From Lentisphaerota bacterium (GTDB lineage: Bacteria; Verrucomicrobiota; Lentisphaeria; Oligosphaerales; JABHEG01), in the NCBI GenBank assembly GCA_018676675.1, contig JABHEG010000107.1:28302-92301 (forward strand): 64,000 nt of DNA, read 5' to 3'. How positions within the stretch are numbered: the first letter of the stretch is position 1; every line of letters begins with the position of its first letter. Both the position numbers and the translations under genes were made by a program. Shown here one piece after another: positions 18,301 through 25,239 of this stretch. The notes beneath the pieces were generated by a model, which was given only the letters and a program-made list of their open reading frames with translations, had not been told where the DNA came from and ran no database searches.

Positions 18301-19359
18301 CGCGTAGATGCTGGCCAGCGCATCCAGGAAGAATGCGGCCCGTTCGGCGTACTTCTCATCGCCGGTCAATGCATAGGCGTGGGCCAGGAGGGGGGCGGCC
18401 TTGCCTGTCCACTTCTCCGTAACCCACGCGTTCCAGCTTCCGATGATGTAGTGGAGGCGTCCGTCCTTGCCTTTGAAGCCGGAGCCCGTGTCGGGGTGGG
18501 CGGCATCGGGCAAGACGTGTCCCTTCGCGCACCTCACCGTGCGGGGCTCTGCCCAGGAACAGCGCGCGCCGCCCCAGGTTCCGCAGGTTGCGGAGCAGAT
18601 CGGGCATCCTGTGAAGCCGTAGGCATAGCAGGCGCCAGGCTCGGGCAGGAACTGGAGCCAATAGTCCTCATCGTGCTCCAGCCAGGCTTCTGCTCCCTTG
18701 AGGATCCGTTCCTTCGTGAGCTTGCCCCACTCGGTCGTTTCGGCGTTTCGTCGTGCTCGGGCCACATCCTCGGCCGTGACATAGACTGTGGGATGATCAG
18801 GGCGGCCCTGTGGCGTCAGCTCCCGGTCGGCTCTGGCTTTCACGATCTGGCGGGGCTCATGGATGCGCTTGTTCGGGTCGAGGTAGGCCGCGAGCTGAGA
18901 GATCCCCACGTAGTTCTTTGCCTCATGAACAGCGGCGATCACTACGGACAGCTTGGAGACGGGACGGGGCCCATCCAGGCGAATGAGCAGGAATGTCTGG
19001 TCCTTGCGCAGTTCGCAGACGGCGGCAGTTTCGTCGTCCAGTCGCAGTTCGGCCGTCTTCCAGAGCGAGTAGATATTCGCTGCCTGGGCGCTGAAGATGT
19101 CGACTTTGACCGTGTCGAGAGTCACGGGCTGAGGCCAGCTCACCGTGACCGCCTGCGGCAGCTCTGCGTGGTTCGCACTGGCCCATTTGGTGCTGTTGTC
19201 CCCATCCCGAAGGCGTTCCACACCGTACTTCCCGTCGGGAGTCGGGGAGGCCATACTCGTGGCCGAGACCTCTCCCGTCTCGACGAGATCGGTGGGCATG
19301 GCCTGTGAGGCGGCGGCCAGACTGCTGAGAGCGATAAGTGCCAGGGATGAGATGTGCAT
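15301..19359 (-). CDS. Very large secreted heparinase II/III-like protein with discoidin-like N-terminus
   Basis: A 1352-residue exported protein. A signal peptide (MHISSLALIALSSLAAASQA) is followed by an F5/8 type C-like domain (about 28-160, with YGVERLRDGDNSTKWAS), then an alpha-helical toroid region with a CPICSATC cysteine cluster, and a heparinase II/III-like beta domain (about 640-950). Residues about 1010-1095 look like a carbohydrate-binding beta-sandwich (TFEIDVKATGDYEVVTRI). It likely cleaves or binds an acidic polysaccharide outside the cell. It is far longer than ordinary heparinases (about 650-750). R1 repeats lie on both sides. Start ATG 19359. Confidence 0.82.
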   Translation of the reverse strand: MHISSLALIALSSLAAASQAMPTDLVETGEVSATSMASPTPDGKYGVERLRDGDNSTKWASANHAELPQAVTVSWPQPVTLDTVKVDIFSAQAANIYSLWKTAELRLDDETAAVCELRKDQTFLLIRLDGPRPVSKLSVVIAAVHEAKNYVGISQLAAYLDPNKRIHEPRQIVKARADRELTPQGRPDHPTVYVTAEDVARARRNAETTEWGKLTKERILKGAEAWLEHDEDYWLQFLPEPGACYAYGFTGCPICSATCGTWGGARCSWAEPRTVRCAKGHVLPDAAHPDTGSGFKGKDGRLHYIIGSWNAWVTEKWTGKAAPLLAHAYALTGDEKYAERAAFFLDALASIYAESTAGSWDYPSRPPSGRFARPWYQVARTLVVFVEAHDLIYSSAALDKPSLRPALEERAPDGPTQQKRAVGTADAEGQSWPGMTRRENIDLNLMQDGAAYCYKHTFKGMLHNGHADYMRGALAVGALLGIPEYVENAVSSPYSIYAMLANNCDRDGRYYETALGYALHARNLYLTFVEPLRNWRSEARPNGVDLFTDPRMRSFFYLPDLVMDCAGHSPNFGDCGPDNSFRLPKSIPHSPADYSYAEWLYRGCTGPAKQEFGQILTWLANGNVGEARKAARNKRWLLYNADPIPVTDQTSLSPDLRERLFGSWLLGQKGIGILRDGTDTDAQAALLRFGPSLNHGDRDDLGLIYYGRGWQQTYEIGYGLGSTHTQVGWGSQTASHTLVAVNEASQQGGSGGSAYLFAALPSVKIMSADSPLSYALQNVTQYHRTVALVGKGKDQYLVDIFRVRGGTQHDYIVGVQTQDVVPRGIVLGPEADGSLAGLEHAWGERQGPDGDIKGYPNRPYWNPPPGTGYGFFYDARRGEAKAPFELDFSISGRNDAHLRVHCLPEPGTTAIVAKAPGLYPRHRKATYLLARRQQDTEGLVSAFATVMEPYARPLADPGIPSHVLLGSVVDHTPEIKHIGALDIVLLKGTAPGDFMTFEIDVKATGDYEVVTRILNASSYGTVTVNLDGRQLGEPVNATSDGIRGPIAVSFGRQQLTAGKHRMTFRMAKGTSYYVGISSISLIPWEERTGDKAADATALVTSAARVPVSGPAGDVTPVGIHVQRNGRDEYTFSAERSGDRWTAETSAGTLQWRGAFVFLAIHNGELQTVATHGAWDVKLGERRIGPELGLLRGTITALDYDSRWIEIDSTLPAQAIAPCVYVDRPGYSRQTAYRIYGSTPTGTGCRIDLGTQPMLLGRGRVHQILSERRIETDIPHEYCRSVVGRTNPGFFDGKLMTNGKGARTTLDKAVYGQPMALHVKSSVGFHEGDPLLYYDVQVGDTVTIPTAWEWNAK

Positions 19360-19396
19360 TGCTCAAAATCTCCAACAGCTTGTGCGCGGCTCTGTT

Positions 19397-19426
19397 CCGT
19401 CAGAGCCCTGACCAACGGGAGGGGGC
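19397..19426 (-). repeat. Dispersed 30-bp repeat (family R1), second copy
   Basis: Identical over all 30 bases to 15268-15297 and in the same orientation. It lies about 38 bases upstream of the heparinase-like start codon, in the likely 5' leader. The centre TCAGAGCCCTGA is itself nearly palindromic. Confidence 0.8.
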
Positions 19427-19465
19427 CTCCCTCTTAATGTCATTGATCTAGGGCGTTCGGTGTAT

Positions 19466-19515
19466 GTAGTCCCGCGTTCACGCGGCCCAGACAGACCGTC
19501 TGAAGACGGAACTAC
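19466..19515. other. Compact three-way-junction element
   Basis: An outer stem GTAGT/ACTAC (19466-19470 with 19511-19515) encloses two perfect hairpins: CCGCG-TTCA-CGCGG at 19472-19485 and CCGTC-TGAA-GACGG at 19496-19509. The two four-base loops are complementary to each other. The outer stem can extend to eight pairs with one wobble. Confidence 0.65.
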
Positions 19516-19717
19516 GTACGCTTCACTCGTCCGCTCACGGCGATGTGTGCTTAAGTCAATGACAGTAGCCACCGGTCCCCCAGCGGCTGCACGCTTCTAG
19601 CCTTCCGAATGGGAGCCTGGGGAAGAGCCCCGGTTCTTCTTCCGCAATGCGTTACGACTTATCTTGATGCGCATTCGCGGCGGCGGGATGCGGCCCTGTC
19701 AGGCAGGCGTTGTTACC

Positions 19718-21460
19718 TCACTCCGCGACCTTTCTCAGCGTGATACCGCGGAGCAGCATTCCTTCTTTGCGGCGGATGCTCGGGACCATCACCTTGATCG
19801 TGTTGGTGCCGCGTTTCAGGCGCACGATGACTGCCTTGCGCCGCTTGAATGCCCCTTTGGTGGAGCGTGTCTTGCAGAGCTGGCGTTTGGCCCCGCCTGC
19901 GGCCTCCAGACCGCCGGTCCCAAAGGGCATCCCGTTCGGGGCAAGCCGCGGGACCTCTTTGCCATTGACGATGAACTCGACCTCACTGCCTCCCAAACCG
20001 CTGTCCACGGCGTAGTCCATCCAGACTTGGTAGTGCCCCGGGCCGGAGGCCTTGACGGACCACTCGACCGTGTCCTTGGGGTTGATCCAGTTCCCTGCGT
20101 GGATGAGGCCATCGCGTGACTCGTAGCGGATGCGCATTCCGTGTGGGCCATCCAGGAAGCCGACGATCACCGGCAGCTCGCATGCGCCTCTGGCATTCGG
20201 TTGCAGGACCATCGGTTTGACCTTGGGCGTCCCATCAAGCTCGACGACGAATACGCTCGCGATCGGGTCGGTGGGTGACTCCGGAAGATGTACCAGCCAG
20301 TCCTTGCCATCGCGTTCGCAGGTGAGACTGGGGCTGCCTTTCTCGAGCAGATAAGCGTTGGTAATCGTGTTTGCGAGCTGTGGAAGACGGGCGATGCGGT
20401 CGCCCGGCCACTCAAACACATGGACATAGAGTTTGTCGCCGTTCGCTGTGACGCGCCCATGGAAGGGCAGAAGGTTGAAGGGACTGGCGGTCGTCCCGTA
20501 GATTGCGTCGGAGTACTTGTCCATCCAGGCCCCAAATGCTTGCAAGCGTTCGACGAATTCTTCCTGGATGCTGCCGTCGGCCTTGGGACCAATGTTCAGC
20601 AGCAGGTTGCCGCCTTTCGACACGATATCGATCAACATCCGGATCAGGAATTCCGGTGTCTTGTAGACGGTTTCGTGCTCGTCATAGCCCCACCAGTGGG
20701 AGGTCATGGTGATACAGGCTTCCCAGAGGGCTGGCTTGCCATCGTCGTCAAGGACTCCGGTGGGAGGGATGCGCTGTTCGGGAGTGATCAGATCCTCTTT
20801 TGTGAAATGTCGGTCATTGATGAGGATGTCGGGTTTGAGCTCCCTGGCTCCCGCGTTCGTTTCGGCCGCACCCAGTTCTTCGGGTTTGTTGATCCAGCCG
20901 CCGTCATACCACAGGACGAACGGGGCAGGGCGGTACTCGGTCATGAGCTGTTCAATGTGTTCGCGCATGTAAGCGATGTAGTCCATCACGTCATGCCCTT
21001 CGGCGGGGCGCTCATCGGCTTCCCACGCCAGGCGCGGCAGGTAGTCGTCGTGGTACCAATCCATGATGGAGTAGTAGTAGCCGACCGGGATATCTGCCGC
21101 ATGGAAGGCTTCAGTCATCTCTCGCAGCGCATCTTTGCCGTAGGGGGTGTTGGTCACCTGCCAGTCGGTGTTGTGCGCATCGAACATGCAGAAGCCATCG
21201 TGGTGCTTGGTGGTGATGACCATGTACTTGATGCCCGCGGATTTCGCCAGGTCAGCCCACTCTGCGGGATCGTACTTGTCGGGGTTGAATTTGGGCGGGA
21301 GTTCGGCGTACTCCTCCTGCGGGATCTTGCCGACGTTGCGGATCCACTCCCCTTTGCCCAGAAGCGCGTAGACGCCCCAGTGGATGAACATCCCGAACTT
21401 GGCCTCACGGAACCACTGCTTGGTCTGTTCTCTCGGGGACAATTCTTCGGTCTGACTCAT
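19718..21460 (-). CDS. Alpha-L-fucosidase (GH29)
   Basis: A 580-residue GH29 enzyme that removes terminal alpha-L-fucose. The barrel shows FGMFIHWGVYALLGKGEW, TTKHHDGFCMFD and the nucleophile D186 in VLWYDGGW. Later GGNLLLNIGPKADG marks the end of the barrel, and a C-terminal beta-sandwich region (about 460-580) follows. No signal peptide is seen, so it probably acts on imported oligosaccharide. ATG 21460 is preceded by GGAGAAGG; an in-frame TTG at 21481 would overlap that site. It is followed on the same strand by the heparinase-like gene. A second GH29 is at 33970-35667. Confidence 0.95.
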   Translation of the reverse strand: MSQTEELSPREQTKQWFREAKFGMFIHWGVYALLGKGEWIRNVGKIPQEEYAELPPKFNPDKYDPAEWADLAKSAGIKYMVITTKHHDGFCMFDAHNTDWQVTNTPYGKDALREMTEAFHAADIPVGYYYSIMDWYHDDYLPRLAWEADERPAEGHDVMDYIAYMREHIEQLMTEYRPAPFVLWYDGGWINKPEELGAAETNAGARELKPDILINDRHFTKEDLITPEQRIPPTGVLDDDGKPALWEACITMTSHWWGYDEHETVYKTPEFLIRMLIDIVSKGGNLLLNIGPKADGSIQEEFVERLQAFGAWMDKYSDAIYGTTASPFNLLPFHGRVTANGDKLYVHVFEWPGDRIARLPQLANTITNAYLLEKGSPSLTCERDGKDWLVHLPESPTDPIASVFVVELDGTPKVKPMVLQPNARGACELPVIVGFLDGPHGMRIRYESRDGLIHAGNWINPKDTVEWSVKASGPGHYQVWMDYAVDSGLGGSEVEFIVNGKEVPRLAPNGMPFGTGGLEAAGGAKRQLCKTRSTKGAFKRRKAVIVRLKRGTNTIKVMVPSIRRKEGMLLRGITLRKVAE

Positions 21461-21714
21461 GGCTCGCCCGTCCTTCTCCAATTCCGGATCGTACCACCAC
21501 CTTCAGATGCCCTCGGGGCATGCGCACCGCTGCGCATCCCGGGCGTCGGCTCACTGTAGCACCGTTTTGCGGTCAGCGGGAGGCGGCGGAGGTCAGTTGT
21601 GTTGCGCCTGTCTGCGGTCAGGCAGCGCATCTCGTGACTCGTGGTACATTGAGGGGAGAAAACCGAGCTGAGACAACTCACATCGCCCGCCCGACGATGG
21701 CCCCCGGAGAACCA

Positions 21715-22026
21715 ATGATCCACCCGAACAGTGCAAAGAGAGAGATCTTTCGACAGGATGAGAACGTGGGCTGGGAACTGGCGTGTTTGGCTCACCACGA
21801 TGTGGTTGAGCTGCAGGTCAAGACGGCCATTGCAGCGCACTCCGTTCCTCTCGACATGACGTTTTACGTGGTCTCCGGATCGGGGCTCTGTGAGGTGGAG
21901 GGGAACCCTACTTCGCTTGGCACTGGTGATGTGCTTGCCGTTCCTCCCGGGGTAGAACGAAGCTGGACCAACACCGGTGATGCCCCACTCCGGCTTCTCG
22001 CGATCCGGGGGCATCGACAGGACTGA
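21715..22026 (+). CDS. Cupin-domain protein
   Basis: A 103-residue single-domain cupin. The beta-barrel motif reads PLDMTFYVVSGSGLCEVEG and then LGTGDVLAVPPGVERSWTN. The first cupin motif has no metal-binding histidines at the usual places (LDMTFYVV), so metal binding is doubtful. ATG 21715 follows GGAG by six bases. Its stop is two bases before the ATG of the HEAT-repeat gene, so the two are probably translated together. It is divergent from the fucosidase gene. Function unknown; sugar binding or sensing is possible. Confidence 0.83.
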   Translation: MIHPNSAKREIFRQDENVGWELACLAHHDVVELQVKTAIAAHSVPLDMTFYVVSGSGLCEVEGNPTSLGTGDVLAVPPGVERSWTNTGDAPLRLLAIRGHRQD

Positions 22027-22028
22027 TC

Positions 22029-23003
22029 ATGCCGCCACGGCGCTCAACAGAAGATGTCCTCGCGGAGCTGAGTCGCCTCGAAGCCACGGGGCTGGATGAC
22101 GAGCTCCTGGCCCCCCTCAAGAGCGCGTCGGCAGGGGCGAACAACATCGTCATTGCGAAGGTCGCGCGTATCGCGGAGCGACGGAACCTGATCGATCTGT
22201 CCGAGCCCCTGATTGCGGCCTTCGCACGACTCATGCGTGACCCCGCCAAGAAGGACAAAGGCTGCCGGGCGCTGACGGACATTGCCAGAGCTCTGGATGC
22301 CCTCGGCTCACGTGATTCTGCCGTGTTCCTGCAAGGCATCGCCCACGTCCAGATGGAGCCGGTGTATGGCGGGCGCGTCGACACCGCCGCCATGCTCCGG
22401 GCAACGTGTGCTCTGGGACTGGCTCGACTGTATCACCCCGACGCCGCTCTGCACCTCACCCATCTCCTCGTTGATCCCGAACCGCAACCCCGGGGGGCTG
22501 CAGCCCGAGGGCTGGGCTATCTGGGCGGGGAACAGGCTGAGCTTCTTCTGCGTCTGAAAGTTCTGAACGGCGACGAGGACAACGAGGTACTGGGAGAGTG
22601 CTTCTCGTCGCTGCTTGCTGTTTCCCCCGAGCGTTCCGTGCCCTTCGTAACCGGTTACTTGGCGGCGGAAAAAACGGACGTGGCGGAGTCCGCCGCGTTG
22701 GCCCTCGGTGAGTGTGGCCGGGACGACGCCTATCGGGCGCTGATGGCCCATTGGGACTCGACCATCAAGGCGACCGAACGGGCTCGCCTCGCCCTTCCCA
22801 TCGCGCTGACCAAACGACCCGAAGCCCGGGATTTCCTGCTGGATGTCGTCCGCGAATCGTCTGCTCTATTGGCCAAGGCGGCCATTGACGCGCTACGCAT
22901 CTTTCGGTGGGATGCGCCCTTTGTCGACCAGCTTCACCGTGTTGTGGAACTGCGGAACAGTCGCGAGCTGGCCCACGCCCTCTCGTCCTGGGCTGAGGAG
23001 TAG
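22029..23003 (+). CDS. HEAT-repeat protein
   Basis: A 324-residue all-helical protein with repeated paired-helix units, for example CALGLARLYHPDAALHLTHL, RGAAARGLGYLGGEQAELLL and AESAALALGECGRDDAYRAL. Such solenoids act as protein-binding scaffolds. No signal peptide or membrane segment is present. It starts two bases after the cupin stop, suggesting a shared function. It ends nine bases before the convergent stop of the next gene. Partner unknown. Confidence 0.8.
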   Translation: MPPRRSTEDVLAELSRLEATGLDDELLAPLKSASAGANNIVIAKVARIAERRNLIDLSEPLIAAFARLMRDPAKKDKGCRALTDIARALDALGSRDSAVFLQGIAHVQMEPVYGGRVDTAAMLRATCALGLARLYHPDAALHLTHLLVDPEPQPRGAAARGLGYLGGEQAELLLRLKVLNGDEDNEVLGECFSSLLAVSPERSVPFVTGYLAAEKTDVAESAALALGECGRDDAYRALMAHWDSTIKATERARLALPIALTKRPEARDFLLDVVRESSALLAKAAIDALRIFRWDAPFVDQLHRVVELRNSRELAHALSSWAEE

Positions 23004-23011
23004 GGGAGTGA

Positions 23012-24928
23012 TCAGTAGGCGGGAGTAAGCACGGCGTTCGGGCGATCGCTGGCGTAGGGCGGAATCCCTTTCACCGTTACCCAGTAGTTCTCGCTGTAGA
23101 ACTGAGCGGGCATCTTCCCCGGCTTTCCCACGTGGAAACTCCAAGGGCATCCACCACCCCCATCGGGCACCAGGATCTCGAATGCCTTCCTGGCAGAATC
23201 CGCCGAGCTGACCACCTCATCCAGCACGAGTTCGTCACTCCCGTTCCACACACGCACCTGCATCTGCTGGTGACGTCCGCCTGTGGCGCCGACAATCTCG
23301 AAGGACTGCGTATCGGCGGGGACGAACACGTACTGTCGCGGCAGGGAGCGGAAGAAATATGCCTTTCTCCGCACGTCGATGCCGAAGGGGTGGGAATGCA
23401 CCTTGACACTGTACCACGGGCCTCCGCCGACGGTCGTCTGGACGACCAGGGCATATGTTCCCGGGCGCCGGGCCTTGGCCTCGATTTCCACGGTGGCTCC
23501 AGGGGCGACTTGTCCCTCTGCGATCGGGGCTCCATTGGCGGCAATCAGGGCGTAGGCCAAGTTTGTCGGGCGCTGTTTCGCCGCGAGGTGGCGGATCGTT
23601 GCCCGAACCGGCACACTCGAGTCTGGAATGGCGATGTAGGCTGTGTTGTTCCCGCGCAGTCCCGTGCCCTTGGGGGGGACAAGGAGGGGGGACGCCGTAG
23701 ATCGGGCGGCGCGCAGGGCGGGAACCCCGATCTTGTCCATATCGATCACGATGTCCATCAGCTCAACCCGTGGCAATGGGCCCGGGGACGTCCTGTCTTC
23801 CGCCCACAGGTCCACGCGTTGGTTAGCCTCCGCCAAGGCATTCCAGTAGGCCATTGGGTCTCGGAAGTCGTTCGGCAGCGCATAGCCTGCCCGGGGACGC
23901 TTCCCCGCGACCGACGGGTGGATCATGTTCAGAACCCACATGTTGTAGCCATCTGTCCGAATGGCTGCCTGGAACGCGTGTTCGCCCATATCTGCCGGGC
24001 GGTATTTGTTGATCCTGAACCACGGTACATAGAGGTTGTGCGGATTGAGGTCTTTCGCCAGTTCCTGCTGGTTGAGCACACCTTCGGTCACGCCCAGCCC
24101 GTTGTACATGGGCCACGCGTCCATGATTGCTGGTGCCTGCGCGGTCGCCAGGTGCCGAGCCCAGGGCCGGCGCAGCAGGTCGTCCGCAAACGGCATGATC
24201 CCAAGCCTGAAACGTGGATTGATCGCGTGGGCACGCTCGGCGAAGGCTTTGGCTACTTCATCCAGACGTCCTTCGAGGTGCTGCGAGTAGAGCGCTGGCC
24301 CTCCGTGCTCCGCTATCCACTGCCAGCGTTCGGCCGCCGGGATGTTGGCGCGGCCGGCATCCTGGGCTTCCACAAAGCTCCCGAAGCACACGTCGCAGAC
24401 ACAGGGCGTTCGGGCCAGAAGCAGCTCGATATCCATCTTGGCGCCGGTGATGGGAAGCGTCTTCGACTGTTCTGCGAACCAGAAGACACGTTCGAACTGC
24501 GGGAACCAGGTGTCGGCTTGGTACATACAGAAGCTGGTGCCGTCACTCGTTCCGTCAGGAGCTGTGAACGGGGCACCGGTCGGCTTCTCTGGCTTCCTCT
24601 GTCCTCGGCTGATGCTGTAGAGATAGACGTAAAAACTGAGTCCGGCGTCATGGGCTGTGTCGGCAACATCCTTGACGAATGCCGCATAGTTTGGATCAGC
24701 CATGTCGAAGTTAGCGGGGTGCAGTTTCAGGTCGATCGTGTTGAGTCCATGCTCTGCGGTCAGTCGGATGAGGTCCTTCCAACCCGTGGAGTCTCCGCCG
24801 CAGAATGCCCCGCTGTAACCGGCGAGGATCGGTTCTCCCCGGGGACCATCCGCGCGTTCCGGAATCTGGCAGACCGCAGCGCATGTGCTCATGAGGACCC
24901 CCAGGCATGTTCTTCGCAGTACTGTCAT
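23012..24928 (-). CDS. Secreted TIM-barrel glycoside-hydrolase-like protein
   Basis: A 638-residue exported protein. The start ATG 24928 gives MTVLRRTCLGVLMSTCAAV, a signal peptide, with GGAG upstream; the frame extends further back only through an R3 repeat. The barrel begins GLNTIDLKLHPANFDMAD and contains TGAKMDIELLLARTPCVCDVC, written here as TGAKMDIELLLAR and TPCVCDVC; the latter is a CxCxxC cluster like that of the DUF4838 proteins. A C-terminal part (about 430-638) looks like beta-sandwich domains. No single GH family is certain. It probably acts on a polysaccharide at the cell surface. Confidence 0.72.
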   Translation of the reverse strand: MTVLRRTCLGVLMSTCAAVCQIPERADGPRGEPILAGYSGAFCGGDSTGWKDLIRLTAEHGLNTIDLKLHPANFDMADPNYAAFVKDVADTAHDAGLSFYVYLYSISRGQRKPEKPTGAPFTAPDGTSDGTSFCMYQADTWFPQFERVFWFAEQSKTLPITGAKMDIELLLARTPCVCDVCFGSFVEAQDAGRANIPAAERWQWIAEHGGPALYSQHLEGRLDEVAKAFAERAHAINPRFRLGIMPFADDLLRRPWARHLATAQAPAIMDAWPMYNGLGVTEGVLNQQELAKDLNPHNLYVPWFRINKYRPADMGEHAFQAAIRTDGYNMWVLNMIHPSVAGKRPRAGYALPNDFRDPMAYWNALAEANQRVDLWAEDRTSPGPLPRVELMDIVIDMDKIGVPALRAARSTASPLLVPPKGTGLRGNNTAYIAIPDSSVPVRATIRHLAAKQRPTNLAYALIAANGAPIAEGQVAPGATVEIEAKARRPGTYALVVQTTVGGGPWYSVKVHSHPFGIDVRRKAYFFRSLPRQYVFVPADTQSFEIVGATGGRHQQMQVRVWNGSDELVLDEVVSSADSARKAFEILVPDGGGGCPWSFHVGKPGKMPAQFYSENYWVTVKGIPPYASDRPNAVLTPAY

Positions 24929-25239
24929 CACAGGACACTCCATAAACACCATCTGTTTCCTGCTCCCCCGTCGGCATTGCCGGCTGGTACGCCGCACGGC
25001 CCCCCGGGCGGCATCTTCTCCTGGCGATCGGAGGCTTGCCCTGCTGGACAGAAGGGGCCGCTCGCCGTACATGAAGGGAGGGCTCGCCGTTGGTACGCCG
25101 CACCCCAGTCTCCGTGGACAACTTGTTCAGAATGAGCGCCAATGCAACCCGTTCTCCGGGTTCCTCGACGAGTGTGTATGGTGTTCGGACGCGTTGCGTT
25201 GTCCGCAGGAGCGGGTAATCTTGATGGCGGGAGTGAGTC
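24929..25239. repeat. Intergenic region with R3-related repeat
   Basis: Within these 311 bases between divergent genes, 24987-25026 matches 15139-15178 at 38 of 40 positions (core CGCCGCACGGCCCCCCGGGC). Further degenerate units with CGCCGTACATGAAGGG and TTGGTACGCCGCACCCC follow to about 25103. No gene or convincing promoter box was found. The repeat lies in the probable leader of the minus-strand gene. Confidence 0.7.

Larger units (their letters stand above)
19360..19717. other. Intergenic region with repeats and a three-way-junction palindrome
   Basis: No gene is apparent in these 358 bases between the fucosidase stop and the heparinase-like start. It holds an R1 copy (19397-19426) and the structured element at 19466-19515, both listed separately. 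The short frames here have no ribosome site or recognisable product. Confidence 0.6.

Noticed and set aside
23132..25135. 667-codon open frame on the plus strand
   Set aside because: Antisense shadow of the 23012-24928 gene that also runs through an intergenic R3 repeat; no ribosome site or domain.
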